Of a stretch of 64,000 bases of DNA, positions 16,948 to 26,436 are shown piece by piece (positions within the stretch are counted from its first letter, which is position 1; each line of letters begins with the position of its first letter). Under the pieces are notes generated by a model, which searched no databases, was not told the origin of the DNA, and was given only the letters and a program-made list of their open reading frames with translations. The stretch lies in the NCBI RefSeq assembly GCF_003011895.2, contig NZ_PXWF02000092.1, positions 1 through 64,000 on the forward strand. The letters run 5' to 3'. Source of the DNA: Massilia glaciei. Its GTDB lineage: Bacteria; Pseudomonadota; Gammaproteobacteria; Burkholderiales; Burkholderiaceae_D. Made by a program: the position numbers and the translations under genes.

Positions 16948-18414
16948 ATGCACGAGCAAGACGAGGCAACATTCAGCCAAACCACGCCGCTGGGCGTGGT
17001 TGTCGGCACGGTCCACCGCTACCCGATCCGGATCGCGGCCCAATTCCATGTGCCGTACGAAGGCGCCAACAGCGCCGTCAGCGGCGAATTTCCCGGCGGT
17101 TTCGCCCCGTCCTACGGTTCCGGCCTGTCCTTCAAAGGCACCAACGCGGGCGGCGAGCGCGAATTCTATTGCCTCACCGATCGCGGGCCCAACGGGGCGG
17201 GGCCGTTCCTGCCGTCGCTCGACGGTCCGGGCACGAGCGGCAGCCAGATTTTCCCGTCGCCCAGTTTTGCGCCGGCCATCGGCGTGATCACGCTGGGCGC
17301 GGCCGGTGCCGCCCTCAGCGCGAGCCTGCCGATCCGCGTGTCGGCGCAGGTGCGCGCGTCCGGCCTGCCGATCCCGTTCGGCGCGGCCGGCAGCGTGCCC
17401 GAGATCCCCGTGCTCGACGCCATGCGCTACGACGCCGCCGGCAAAGCCGCGTTCAGCGCGCACGGGCTCGATACCGAGGCGCTCGCGTTCGACGGCAGGC
17501 GCCAGGCGCTGTGGTCGGCCGACGAGTATGGCCCGTTCATCGTCCGGCTCGATCCGCTGACCGGCATCATCGTCAACAAGTACGGGCCCGGCGCCGGCCT
17601 GCCGCCGGTGCTGGCCAAGCGCCGCGCCAACCGCGGCTTCGAAGGCATGGCGTTCGACCATGGCAGCGACAAGCTGCACGCCTTTTTGCAAAGCCCGCTG
17701 GCCGACGGCGACCACTGGCACGCGGCGAGCAACCAGGCGCAGCCGGTCGAACGCTACGCGCGTTTCACGCGCTGGATCGAATTCGATCCGGCCAGCGGCA
17801 GCACCAGCCGGATGTTCGCCTATCCGCTCGACGGCGCCGACTACCACGAGGGGCGCACCGGCCACGCCAAGCTCGGCGACATGGTCGCGCTCGGCGGCGG
17901 GAAATTCGTCGTCATCGAGCAGGGCCCCGGGCCGGACGGCAACATGTTCCACCGGCTCATGCTGCTCGAACTGGCGGGGGCGAGCGACATCGCCGGCGCC
18001 GCCTTCAATCCCGACAGCGCCGACCTCGAGAAGAGCAGCCTGGGCGGCGCGCCCGTCAACGGCGCCGACTGGGCCGCCGCCGTGCCGCTGAAAAAAACCT
18101 TGCTGCTCGACCTGGACGCGCTCGGTTGGCACATGGAAAAGGCCGAGGGCCTGGCGCTGGTCGACGGCTCGACGCTGGCGCTGAGCAACGACAGCGACTT
18201 CGGCCTGCGCAGCATGGTGTTCGACGCGCTCGGCCAGGCGATCGCCGGCATCGACACCGACGCGTTCACCGTCGATGCCGGGGGCGTCACCGTGGCCGGC
18301 CTGGCCGCCGTGCTGGCGGCGCCGCATTCGTTCCGCGTGACCAAAGGCGACCCGCGCGAACGGCAGGGGCAACTGTGGCTGATCGGTTTCGACCAGCCGT
18401 TGGGCGCGTATTGA
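16948..18414 (+). CDS. Esterase-like activity of phytase family protein
   Basis: 488 aa, with AGGGAG upstream of ATG 16948. It belongs to the phytase-like beta-propeller family: 'EFYCLTDRGPNG' near residue 70, 'LDTEALAFDGRRQALWSADE', 'ANRGFEGMAFDHGSDKLHAF' and 'KAEGLALVDGSTLALSNDSD'. These Asp/Glu-rich blade motifs bind calcium in relatives. Homologues act on phytate or show esterase activity. No signal peptide is obvious at this start, which is odd for a family that is usually exported. Confidence 0.82.
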   Translation: MHEQDEATFSQTTPLGVVVGTVHRYPIRIAAQFHVPYEGANSAVSGEFPGGFAPSYGSGLSFKGTNAGGEREFYCLTDRGPNGAGPFLPSLDGPGTSGSQIFPSPSFAPAIGVITLGAAGAALSASLPIRVSAQVRASGLPIPFGAAGSVPEIPVLDAMRYDAAGKAAFSAHGLDTEALAFDGRRQALWSADEYGPFIVRLDPLTGIIVNKYGPGAGLPPVLAKRRANRGFEGMAFDHGSDKLHAFLQSPLADGDHWHAASNQAQPVERYARFTRWIEFDPASGSTSRMFAYPLDGADYHEGRTGHAKLGDMVALGGGKFVVIEQGPGPDGNMFHRLMLLELAGASDIAGAAFNPDSADLEKSSLGGAPVNGADWAAAVPLKKTLLLDLDALGWHMEKAEGLALVDGSTLALSNDSDFGLRSMVFDALGQAIAGIDTDAFTVDAGGVTVAGLAAVLAAPHSFRVTKGDPRERQGQLWLIGFDQPLGAY

Positions 18415-18558
18415 AAGCGCTGGGCGCCTATTCAAATTTGTTTCATGCAGGCGATATCCATTCAAGAATGTATAAGCATCAATTATTGCTATTTATTATG
18501 TTTGAAGAATATGATGTCGGATTGGCGGGCACGGGTTCGCATTGCAGAGGAAATACAG

Positions 18559-19089
18559 ATGAAACTGGTTCAAATCCTGGCGCTGTCCGGCCTGATGGCG
18601 ATTGCGCCTGTTTTCGCCGCGGCGCCGGCGGCGCCGGTCGCCGCGGCCGCACCCAGCGCCGCCCAGATCAGCGCGATGCAGGGCCTGATGGCCGCCATGC
18701 AAACCGAGAAAATGATGCGCACGACGGCCGGCATGAGCCGCTACTCGAGCGAAAAGCATCGCCTCGAGGTGGTCGCCAAATTGGCCAAGGTGCCGCCGGC
18801 CGAGATCCACCGCCGCCTCGCGGCCCCCGTCGCGCGCTTCGTGACGACCGAAACCGCACTTGAAATGACGCGCTTCTATGCGACCCCGTACGGCCAGCGC
18901 GTGCTGTTTGCCAGCTATAACAGCGGCCCGAGCATCACCGGGCCGGGGCAATTGAAGATGTCCAAGGCCGAGGCGGCCGCGCTCAAGCGTCCCGCATACG
19001 TGCAGGCCAGCCATCTCTTGCAGCGCGCCGAACGCGCCATCAAGCGCGAGACCTTCGTGCTGCTCGGCCAAATAAGCAACGGCAAGTAG
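18559..19089 (+). CDS. Exported DUF2059-like protein
   Basis: 176 aa from ATG 18559 (AGAGGAAA upstream). Signal peptide 'KLVQILALSGLMAIAPVFAA' followed by an Ala/Pro-rich linker. The helical mature part includes 'TTETALEMTRFYATPYGQRV', a pattern seen in DUF2059 proteins. It is periplasmic with unknown role. It lies 22 bp before the dioxygenase gene on the same strand. Confidence 0.6.
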   Translation: MKLVQILALSGLMAIAPVFAAAPAAPVAAAAPSAAQISAMQGLMAAMQTEKMMRTTAGMSRYSSEKHRLEVVAKLAKVPPAEIHRRLAAPVARFVTTETALEMTRFYATPYGQRVLFASYNSGPSITGPGQLKMSKAEAAALKRPAYVQASHLLQRAERAIKRETFVLLGQISNGK

Positions 19090-19111
19090 GCGCACCGGGC
19101 CCGCCGCGCCG

Positions 19112-19780
19112 ATGCACGCCTTCGACCGGGACGGTTTCGCGCTGCTGCCGGACATACTCTCGGGGGAGGCTTGCGCGCGGCTTGCCGCCCAGGTCACCCC
19201 GGCCGCGGGCGGCTCGGGCGGCACCCGCGCGCTGCTGTCGACGCCGTGGTGCGCCGAGCTGGCGCGCATGTTGCGCCGCCATCGCGCCCTTGCCCCATAC
19301 ATACCGGCCGGCCATGTCGCGGTCCAATGCACCTATTTCGAGAAGACCGCCGCGCGCAACTGGCTGGTGCCGTTCCACCAGGACCTGAGCATTCCCGTGG
19401 CCGCGCGTGTGGATGACCCGGCGCTGCGCGGCTGGTCGCGCAAGGAGGAGGTCCAGTTCGTCCAGGCCCCGCCCGCGGTGCTCGCGCAAATGCTTACCGT
19501 CCGGCTGCATCTGGACGACTGCGGCAGCGACGACGGTCCCCTGCGCGTGCTCGCCGGTTCGCACCGCCAGGGCGTGATCGACGATGCCGGGGCCGCCGCG
19601 CTGCGCGCCACCCGGGACGCGCTCGCCTGCACCGCCGCGCGCGGCAGCGCGCTGGTGCTGCGGCCCTTGCTGCTGCACGCCTCGTCGAAGTCGCGCGGCG
19701 ACAGCCGGCGCCGCGTGCTCCACCTCGTGTTCGGGCCGCCGGCCTTGCCGCACGGCCTGGATTGGCATTGTGCGCTGTGA
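19112..19780 (+). CDS. Phytanoyl-CoA dioxygenase family protein
   Basis: 222 aa, close to the usual size of bacterial members. The Fe(II)/2-oxoglutarate enzyme motifs are present: 'WLVPFHQDLSIPV' (HxD), 'LTVRLHLDDCGSDDGPLRVL' (the strand before the jelly-roll turn), and 'LLLHASSKSRGDSRRR', which supplies the distal His and the Arg that binds 2-oxoglutarate. It probably hydroxylates a small molecule or acyl chain. The substrate is unknown. A tandem repeat follows its stop. Confidence 0.8.
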   Translation: MHAFDRDGFALLPDILSGEACARLAAQVTPAAGGSGGTRALLSTPWCAELARMLRRHRALAPYIPAGHVAVQCTYFEKTAARNWLVPFHQDLSIPVAARVDDPALRGWSRKEEVQFVQAPPAVLAQMLTVRLHLDDCGSDDGPLRVLAGSHRQGVIDDAGAAALRATRDALACTAARGSALVLRPLLLHASSKSRGDSRRRVLHLVFGPPALPHGLDWHCAL

Positions 19781-19796
19781 GCCGCGTTCAAGGCGG

Positions 19797-19848
19797 GCGT
19801 TGCTTGGGCGTTGCTTGGGCGTTGCTGGGGCGTTGCTGGGGCGTTGTA
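19797..19848. repeat. GCGTTGCTTGG / GCGTTGCTGGG tandem repeat
   Basis: About five copies of a 10-11 bp unit (GCGTTGCTTGG twice, GCGTTGCTGGG twice, then GCGTTG) begin 17 bp after the stop of the phytanoyl-CoA dioxygenase gene and end about 100 bp before the next oxygenase gene. No coding role. Confidence 0.85.
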
Positions 19849-19950
19849 AAAGCGCCTTCAAGCCCGCTGGAAAGCATTGCGGCAGTGACCTGCGGGCGCG
19901 CCTTGTGTACTATCTCGGCTACGACAACCGCACCTGCATGGAGGCAATCC

Positions 19951-20649
19951 TTGGATGACTTTCTCGAGATCTACGACAACGCGCTGAGCCCGGCGCAGTG
20001 CGAGATGATCATCGCCCGTTTCGGCGCCAGCGACAAGGTTGTGCGCGGCAAGACGGGGCAGGGCGTCGACACCAAAAAGAAGGACAGCTACGACATCACG
20101 ATCAGCCAGCATCCCGAGTGGAACGACGTCGGCAACCTGATGATGGCCGCCGTGCAGCGCCACTTGCATGCCTATATGAACAAATACCGGATGCTGCTCG
20201 TGGGCGCGCTGTCGCCGCAGGTGGCGCATCCGGCCACGGGCGAGCCGGTCCTGCTCACGCTCGACAATTTCGACGAATGCGGCACCCCGCTCATCGACGA
20301 GCTGATGCGCACGATGTACCGCGCCGGGCAGATCAATGTGCAAAAATACCTGCGGGCGAGCGGCGGCTACCACCATTGGCATTCCGAAATCTATCCCCAG
20401 AACGCGAGCTGCGAAACCTTGCACCGCGCGCTGCTGTTCCAGTTTTACCTCAACGATGTGGCGCAGGGCGGCGAGACGGAGTTCTATTACCAGAGACGCA
20501 AAGTGGAAGCGCGCGCGGGGCGCCTGGTCATCGCGCCGGCCGGCTTCACCCATTCGCACAAGGGGCACGTCGCCACCAGCGGCGACAAATTCATCGCCAC
20601 CTCGTGGATCTTGTACCAGCGCGCCGAAGTGCTGTACGGCCAAGGCTGA
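19951..20649 (+). CDS. 2OG-Fe(II) oxygenase, prolyl-4-hydroxylase-like
   Basis: 232 aa from TTG 19951, which has GGAGG six bases upstream; longer readings run through the tandem repeat and are unlikely. The double-stranded beta-helix motif is seen in 'YLRASGGYHHWHSEIYPQNA' (HxE iron site), 'FQFYLNDVAQGGETEFYYQR' and 'RLVIAPAGFTHSHKGHVATS', which holds the second His and the Lys/Arg binding 2-oxoglutarate. The family hydroxylates prolyl or other peptidyl residues. The stop codon is the first TGA of a GGCTGA array. Confidence 0.85.
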   Translation: MDDFLEIYDNALSPAQCEMIIARFGASDKVVRGKTGQGVDTKKKDSYDITISQHPEWNDVGNLMMAAVQRHLHAYMNKYRMLLVGALSPQVAHPATGEPVLLTLDNFDECGTPLIDELMRTMYRAGQINVQKYLRASGGYHHWHSEIYPQNASCETLHRALLFQFYLNDVAQGGETEFYYQRRKVEARAGRLVIAPAGFTHSHKGHVATSGDKFIATSWILYQRAEVLYGQG

Positions 20650-20688
20650 GGCTGAGGCTGAGGCTGAGGCTGAGGCTGAGGCTGAGGC
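20644..20688. repeat. (GGCTGA)7 array embedding the stop codon
   Basis: Seven perfect GGCTGA units plus GGC. The first TGA (20647-20649) is the stop of the oxygenase gene, so the array supplies seven consecutive in-frame stops on the plus strand. It ends about 30 bp before the stop of the convergent GGDEF sensor. Confidence 0.95.
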
Positions 20689-20718
20689 CAAGGCCAGGCC
20701 CGGGGTCCCGGACCGGCC

Positions 20719-23700
20719 TCACGAGACATCCTGTTTCTCGTCCTCGGTCGGCTCGTCCTCGGTCGGCTCGTCCTCGGCCGGCTCGCCCTCGGCCGGCTCG
20801 CCCTCGGGCGCCCGGTAGTCGCGCGAATTGATGATGCCGAGGCGGCCGCCGTCGAGCATCGGCTGCACGCCCGTGTGCAGGCCCGCGATCAGGTCCTCGA
20901 GATCGGCATGCTCGGTCGGGCGCAGCGCGGCCCAGCCGTCGCGCCCGTTCTCCTTGACCCAGTACAGGGCCGCGTCGGCCAGTTCGATCATCTGCTCCCA
21001 GCCCACGCGCTGCTTCGGCGCGCGGAACAGGCCATATTCGGACAGGCCGACCGAGCAGGTGATGGGAACTTGCAGGTCCTCGCCGACGTCGAACATGCGT
21101 CCCGCCACGGTCGAACGTATGCGCTCGCCGAGCACATTGACGAAACGGCGCGGCACGGGCCTGAACACGAGCAAAAACTCCTCGCCGCCCCAGCGCACGA
21201 TGTAATCGCCCACGCGCGCGAGCGAGGTGAGCACCTCGGCGAACTGTTGCAGCACGATGTCGCCGGCCTTGTGGCCGTAGGTGTCGTTGATGCGCTTGAA
21301 ATGGTCGATGTCGACCAGCGCGAACAGCAGCGCGTGCTCGCTGCTGCCGGTGCGCGCGTACTCGCGGTCGTAAAAGGCCAAGTCGGCCGGCAACTGGTTC
21401 GACAGGTAGCGCCGGTTGTGCAGGCCCGTCAGCGGGTCGGTCTGGCTGGCGTGCTCGAGCTGCAAAATGGCGGTGTTGAGCTGTTGGGTGCGCTCGGCCA
21501 CCAGCTCCTCGAGCCTGACGCGCTGCAGGTTGTGCAGGCGGCGCTGGCGGCGGTAGCCCGCGTACACCAGCGCGCCCAGCGACAAGGCCAGCAAGGCGTA
21601 GAACAGGCCGGTCTCGTAAAAATGCGGGCTGATCGAAAAAACCATGGCCGCCGGCGCCTCGCTCCAAACGCCGGCGTTGTTGCTGGCCTTGACCTCGAAG
21701 GTGTAGTCGCCGGCTGGCAAGTTGGTGTAGTTGACAGCGCGCGGCACCCCGGCCGGCAGCTCGCGCCAGTCGGTGTCGTAGCCGCGCAGCCTGAAGCGCA
21801 CCACCACGCTTTTCGGATCCTGGAAGCTGAGCACGGTGAACTCGAAGGCCAGGTCGCGCGCGTTGTTGGCCAGGTTGAGCGCGGTGGTCGGGTCGACGTC
21901 GTGCCACTTCCCGAGATATTGCACGCGTTCGATCGCGACCTTCGGCACCACCCGGTTCTTGGTCACTCCGCCGGTGTCGAGCGTGACCACGCCGTCGCGC
22001 GTGGGCAGCCACAGGGTGCCGGCGGCGTCGATGAATCCCTTCGAGTTGCCGGCGCCGTTGCAACAGAAGGCTTGCTGGCCGCTGTGGCGGTCGCCGCGTT
22101 CGTTGAGCACCATTTCGGCGGGCACGGTCGCGATCTCGCCGCGTTGCAGGCGGCGCATGTCGGCCAGCGGCACGCGCACCAGGCCGCGCAGTCCGGCCGC
22201 CCACAGGAAGCCGTTGCCGTCCCCGGTCAAAAAGAACGGCGCGCTCGGCGGCAGGCCCTGCTTGCTGCTGAATTCGGTCCAGCGCTTGCCGTCGAACATG
22301 AAGATCTGCTCCGACAGGGTGCCGATCACCAGTTCGCCGCCGGGCAGCTCGAGCAGGGCGGTCACGTCGATGCCGGCGGGCAATCCCTGCCCGAGGCCGA
22401 CCCGGGCCAGGCGTCCATCCTCGAACTCGAACAAGCCGTCCTGGGTGCCCACCAGCAGGAGGCCGTCGCGCAGCTCGCGCACCTGGCGCAGGCGCACATC
22501 GGTGAGCCCCTCGGCCTGGCCGAAGCGGGTCAGCACCTCGTCCCTGAAACGGAACAGGCCGTCGCTGGTGGGGATCCAGATGGTGCCGTCGCGCGCGCGC
22601 ACGATGCCGTTGATTTGCGCCGCCGCCATGGGCGCGAACTGGGGCGGCGCCTCGACCCTGCCGTCGCGCCAGAGCACCAGGCCGCGGCGGGTGCCGATCC
22701 AGATCGTGTCGGCCTCGGCCAACAGGTTGTAGGCCTGCGGGTGCGGCAGTTTGTCGCCCGGCACCACCTGGGTGTAGCGGCCCTGGTCGAACACGCTCAA
22801 GCCGTCGTTGGTGCCGACCCAGGTGCGCCCGTCGGGGGCGCGCGCGACCGACCAGACGATCGGCTCCTGCAAGCCTTCGACCGCGCCATAGCGCCGGGTC
22901 CAGCCGTTCCACAGGCGCGCCAGGCCCTGCCACTGGCTGCCGAGCCACAGATTGTGCTCCCGGTCCTCGTACGCGGCGATCACGCCCTTGAACGCGGCCA
23001 CGCTGGCCGCGGGAATGAATTCGGCCAGCAGGCCGCCGCGCATGCGCGCCAGCCCGGCATTGCTGCCCACCCACAGGTTGTCGTCGCGGTCGGCCATCAG
23101 CATGGTCGTCGGCGACTGGCTCAGCGCCGTCTCGCTGGTGGCCAGCCTCCAATGGTCGCCGTCGCGCAGGTACAGGCCGAGCGTGGTGCCGGCCCAGATC
23201 CGGCCCTGCGCGTCGGCCAGCCGGGTCACCGTGGCCGTGGCCGCCTCGGCGGGCAGCGGCAGATCCCGCCTGCCGCCCTGGTTGTCGAGGCGCACGACGG
23301 CGCCGAGGGTGCCGACCCACAGGCCGTCGGCGCGCCGCAGGATCGACTGCGCCGGCGCCGGGCCGCCCGCGCGGTGCACCAGCTTGCCGTCGACCAGGTC
23401 AAACAGGCCGTCGGTGGTGGCGGCGATCAGGCCGTCGCCGTCCTGCAGCATGGCGTGCACGTCGATGCTGGGGAAGGCGCCCGGGTCGGCCACGGGAATC
23501 CGGCTGAACTTGCCATTATGGAAGACGGCGATCCCCTTGTAGGTGCCGATCCAGATGCGCCCGCCGGTGTCGACCAGCAGCGAGCGGATCCACACGCCGG
23601 GCACCGCCGGCTCGTTGTCGGGGGTGTAGGTGGTGAAGCGCACGCCGTCGAAGCGCGCCAGTCCGGCCTGGGTGCCGACCCAGATATACCCCTGCTGGTC

Positions 23701-23937
23701 CTGCACGATCGCTTGCACGCTAATTTGCGGCAGGCCCTCCTGGATCGACCACGCATTTTGCACGTAGTGGTGGAACGACTTGGTCGGGTCGAGCGCCAGG
23801 GCCGGCGCGGCGGCGAGCAGCGAGGCCAAGGCGAACATGGCGAGGAGCGAGGCGAGGAGCGAGGCGAACAACGCGCGCGCGGGCGCCGCGCGTTGCGGCC
23901 GGGCGCGGCTGGCGGGCGTGGGGCGGGGGGCTGGCAT
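20719..23937 (-). CDS. Two-component-type beta-propeller diguanylate cyclase
   Basis: 1072 aa. A signal peptide with repeated Leu-Ala-Ser units precedes about 14 'reg_prop' repeats ('GYIWVGTQAGLARFDG', 'RIWIGTYKGIAVFHNG'), forming two periplasmic propellers. A Y_Y_Y domain lies at about residues 690-770, then one transmembrane helix, a short coiled coil and a GGDEF domain. The active site reads 'YIVRWGGEEFLLVF', and the upstream 'RVGD' fits an I-site (RxxD), so cyclic-di-GMP synthesis with product inhibition is expected. The C-terminal tail is five copies of EPTED/EPAEG. No response-regulator receiver is present. The ligand is unknown but often a polysaccharide or redox signal. Confidence 0.9.
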   Translation of the reverse strand: MPAPRPTPASRARPQRAAPARALFASLLASLLAMFALASLLAAAPALALDPTKSFHHYVQNAWSIQEGLPQISVQAIVQDQQGYIWVGTQAGLARFDGVRFTTYTPDNEPAVPGVWIRSLLVDTGGRIWIGTYKGIAVFHNGKFSRIPVADPGAFPSIDVHAMLQDGDGLIAATTDGLFDLVDGKLVHRAGGPAPAQSILRRADGLWVGTLGAVVRLDNQGGRRDLPLPAEAATATVTRLADAQGRIWAGTTLGLYLRDGDHWRLATSETALSQSPTTMLMADRDDNLWVGSNAGLARMRGGLLAEFIPAASVAAFKGVIAAYEDREHNLWLGSQWQGLARLWNGWTRRYGAVEGLQEPIVWSVARAPDGRTWVGTNDGLSVFDQGRYTQVVPGDKLPHPQAYNLLAEADTIWIGTRRGLVLWRDGRVEAPPQFAPMAAAQINGIVRARDGTIWIPTSDGLFRFRDEVLTRFGQAEGLTDVRLRQVRELRDGLLLVGTQDGLFEFEDGRLARVGLGQGLPAGIDVTALLELPGGELVIGTLSEQIFMFDGKRWTEFSSKQGLPPSAPFFLTGDGNGFLWAAGLRGLVRVPLADMRRLQRGEIATVPAEMVLNERGDRHSGQQAFCCNGAGNSKGFIDAAGTLWLPTRDGVVTLDTGGVTKNRVVPKVAIERVQYLGKWHDVDPTTALNLANNARDLAFEFTVLSFQDPKSVVVRFRLRGYDTDWRELPAGVPRAVNYTNLPAGDYTFEVKASNNAGVWSEAPAAMVFSISPHFYETGLFYALLALSLGALVYAGYRRQRRLHNLQRVRLEELVAERTQQLNTAILQLEHASQTDPLTGLHNRRYLSNQLPADLAFYDREYARTGSSEHALLFALVDIDHFKRINDTYGHKAGDIVLQQFAEVLTSLARVGDYIVRWGGEEFLLVFRPVPRRFVNVLGERIRSTVAGRMFDVGEDLQVPITCSVGLSEYGLFRAPKQRVGWEQMIELADAALYWVKENGRDGWAALRPTEHADLEDLIAGLHTGVQPMLDGGRLGIINSRDYRAPEGEPAEGEPAEDEPTEDEPTEDEKQDVS

Positions 23938-24333
23938 GGGGTTTAGCGCCGGCCGGCGGCGCGCCGGGATGGGCGCGCGATGCCGGTCGCGGGGCGGGGC
24001 GCGGCGGCGCTATCAACTCGCGAAACGGCAATCATGGGCGCTCCCTGCCTGCGTGGAAAATGGCGTCAAGCCGGCGCGCCGGCGCGACCGGCACAACAAC
24101 TTGACTCAAGCCAATTCTACGCGAGATAAAGTCCTTGTAGCCGCCTGTTCGTACCGTGTGCGGCGTCAATGGCAGGCGCCGGCGGGAAAAATGTCACAAA
24201 TACCCTGTGGCAACTAATATTTCTTTTGCGCAATAGCGACAGGCGCCCGCCCGTTCGCGCGCGATGCCGGCGGGGCGCCTTCGCGATTGCCGCCCCCGCC
24301 GGCGCTGCGCGCCGGGTGGTGCCCGCGCTTGAC
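23938..24333. other. Intergenic region upstream of the propeller GGDEF gene
   Basis: 396 bp with no convincing gene. It carries the promoter side of the 20719-23937 gene and the downstream side of the DUF4832 gene, both on the minus strand. GC-rich dyads (GCCGGCGCGCCGGCG near 24070) are present. No terminator with a T-run is seen. Confidence 0.3.
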
Positions 24334-25863
24334 TTAGCGGCGCACCAGCGTCATCACCGTGAAACCGTCGCCGGCGATCCCCTGGTTGACCCATTTGAGT
24401 GGCGGCCGGGCCGGGCTCGCCGTGGTCGACGGGCGCGTGTCGCGCGCGATCACGCGCAACTTGTAGCTGCCGGCGGCCAGCGCGGGCAGGGTGAAGCTGG
24501 CCTGCGCCATCTGCGAGGCGCCGGCGCCGCTCAGCGCGTTGAGGTTGAAACCGCCGAGCAAGCCGGTCCAGCTGAGCGCGCCGGCGCTGTTGACGAGTTC
24601 GACGCGCACGCTCCACGGCTCGTAGGTCGGCGCGTTGCCGTCGTTGCGCACCGTGGCGCTGAAGTTGAGCACGCCGTTCGAGACGCCGACCACGGTGCGT
24701 TCGACGCCGTAGCGGTAGCCCGCCTCGCGGCCCAGCATGCGCAGGTCCTCTTGCTCTTGCGGCGTGAGGTCGCCCCAGCGCTCGGCGTCCGGCTTGTGCA
24801 GCTGGAAGTTGCCGTTGCCGATGGTGGAGATGTGGTAGGTGGCGGCCTGCACCCGCGCCGTGGCCGGGTTGTTGAGCGGGTCGAGCGTCTGGAACGGGCA
24901 GAACTCGGCGATGAACGGGGCCTTCTTCCATTGGTTCTCGAACGGCACCCAATGGCTCGGGCGGTCGCTCCATTGCCTGAAATAGCCGTCCCGGCTCAGG
25001 CAGTCGACGCGCAGGCCGACCGGCTTGGCCGTGATGGTCTGCTCGAGCAGGCCGTAGGTGAGCGCGTCCTCGTTGCTGTATGGCACAAACATCACGTGCT
25101 GCTGGGCCGGAAACACCTCGAAGTGCATCTTCGCGTATTCGCGCTTGTTGGCCAGCGTGACCGGGGTGATGGCGGCCGGCGCGCTGGTGTACACGCTCGA
25201 CTTCATGGCCCATTCGCCGTACTGGCCGAGCATGCCGACGTCGATCCAGGCGATGCTGTTGGTGACGCCGTTGCGGTCGAGTTCGGCCTTGAGCGCCTTG
25301 AGCAGTTCGCGCGAGCGGGCGATCACATGCGGGTCGTTCCAGTCGGGGATGAAGGTCTTTTCGGGATTGGCGGGGTCGTGGTCGAGCCAGAAGCCGCAGC
25401 CGCTCAGGCACAGCGGGTTGCCAACCATATAGGCCGGGGTGTACAGGCGGTTCTCGTCCTCGTAGCCGGCCATGTTGCGCAGGCGGAAGGCGAACTTGCG
25501 GCCGGCCTCCCTGGCCTTCTGGATGTCGCCCAGGATCAGGGCGAAGTTGTAGACGCCCGGGCTTGTCTCAAGTTCGCTCCAATAGTAGCGGCGGAAAGAG
25601 TCCTGCATGCCGTTGGGCACCGGCACCAGGGCCTGGTTCTGCCACAGGTGGTAGCCGCGCATCGGATTGACGGTGTCGTCGGTGGCGAGAGGCTGGAGGT
25701 TGTAGCTGGCCGTGGCCGTGGCCGAGGCGGCGTCCCAGCTGCCGGTGGGCGGGCGTGGTTTCTTGGCGGCCTGGGCGAGGCCGGCCAGCGTGGCCAGCGT
25801 GGCGAGCGTGGCGAGGGCGAGGGCGCGGCGGACGGGAAGGTGCGGCGGCGTGAAGCGGATCAA
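24334..25863 (-). CDS. Exported DUF4832/DUF4874 glycoside-hydrolase-like protein
   Basis: 509 aa. The signal peptide has an in-frame 9-bp repeat ('LATLATLATLAGLAQA'). The N-terminal region ('NPMRGYHLWQNQ', 'YYWSELETSPGVYNF', 'KFAFRLRNMAGYED') matches DUF4874, a TIM-barrel domain. The middle ('SIAWIDVGMLGQYGEWAMKS', 'RVDCLSRDGYF', 'PFIAEFCPFQ') matches DUF4832, and the final 110 residues form an Ig-like beta sandwich. 'GQYGEW' and 'IAEF' place acidic residues where glycosidase acid/bases would lie. Probably a secreted carbohydrate-active protein. No substrate is known. Confidence 0.78.
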   Translation of the reverse strand: MIRFTPPHLPVRRALALATLATLATLAGLAQAAKKPRPPTGSWDAASATATASYNLQPLATDDTVNPMRGYHLWQNQALVPVPNGMQDSFRRYYWSELETSPGVYNFALILGDIQKAREAGRKFAFRLRNMAGYEDENRLYTPAYMVGNPLCLSGCGFWLDHDPANPEKTFIPDWNDPHVIARSRELLKALKAELDRNGVTNSIAWIDVGMLGQYGEWAMKSSVYTSAPAAITPVTLANKREYAKMHFEVFPAQQHVMFVPYSNEDALTYGLLEQTITAKPVGLRVDCLSRDGYFRQWSDRPSHWVPFENQWKKAPFIAEFCPFQTLDPLNNPATARVQAATYHISTIGNGNFQLHKPDAERWGDLTPQEQEDLRMLGREAGYRYGVERTVVGVSNGVLNFSATVRNDGNAPTYEPWSVRVELVNSAGALSWTGLLGGFNLNALSGAGASQMAQASFTLPALAAGSYKLRVIARDTRPSTTASPARPPLKWVNQGIAGDGFTVMTLVRR

Positions 25864-26436
25864 GGGCGGCGTCCTATTGTGGTTCAGCGGGGCATCGGGA
25901 GGGGGATCGCAATGCGCGTAGGAAAATGTGAATAATGAGGCAGTTCATTTGTCTTTACAAGCGACTGATGGGCTTGCTTTGCGCCCGTTCCGGGGTCAAA
26001 ATTTCCTAATGGAAATGCACTTGTTTTTGCGTTAATGCGACGCGCGCCGGCGCCATAGTGGCGGGCCTTGGCGGCGCGTGGCGGGGCCCGGCGCGGCGGC
26101 CGTGGCGCGGTCTGTTGTTTTATTGCATGAGACGATGGGGGCGGGCAGCGCCGCGGTGGCGCCGGCGCGCCGCGGCGAACGTGGCGGCGCTGGCGCATGG
26201 GGTTGTGGTGTCTCGCTGTTTTTCGACTACAGAAATGCTGTCGGAATTATCAACTTGTATAGTGTGTGGATGTGAATTTTTTCAATTGACAGCTCCAGGC
26301 ATCGATGTTATTTTCCTACATATTGGATTGATATAGCGCAAGAAATTCCCCGCTTTGGACGGGCGGGCCCTGGCCAGGGCAAACAATGGCAGCCACTCCG
26401 CGCGGCCGCGGCCACTTTCACCAACCTTAAAATAAA
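25864..26436. other. 573-bp intergenic region
   Basis: Divergent region between the DUF4832 gene (minus) and the sugar transporter (plus). No gene is supported. The central part is GC-rich, while 26220-26340 is AT-rich and holds a promoter-like pair reported separately. Confidence 0.4.
26286..26314 (+). promoter_or_regulatory. Candidate sigma-70 promoter for the MFS transporter
   Basis: TTGACA (26286-26291), 17-bp spacer, TATTTT (26309-26314). The start codon of the transporter is about 120 bp downstream. The -35 is perfect and the -10 moderate. Confidence 0.4.

Noticed and set aside
16693-18465. 590-aa open frame opposite the phytase-like gene
   Set aside because: No recognisable motif, biased to Arg/Val/Gly; the plus-strand frame shows clear propeller motifs.
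18568-18580. GGTTCAAATCC resembling a tRNA T-loop
   Set aside because: It lies in the signal-peptide coding region of the DUF2059-like gene, with no acceptor or anticodon stems around it.
20591-23320. 909-aa frame overlapping the propeller GGDEF gene
   Set aside because: Arg/Ala/Gly-rich shadow in another frame of the same strand.
20875-23946. 1023-aa plus-strand open frame opposite the propeller GGDEF gene
   Set aside because: Antisense shadow; no domain, and the minus-strand frame has intact reg_prop, Y_Y_Y and GGDEF motifs.
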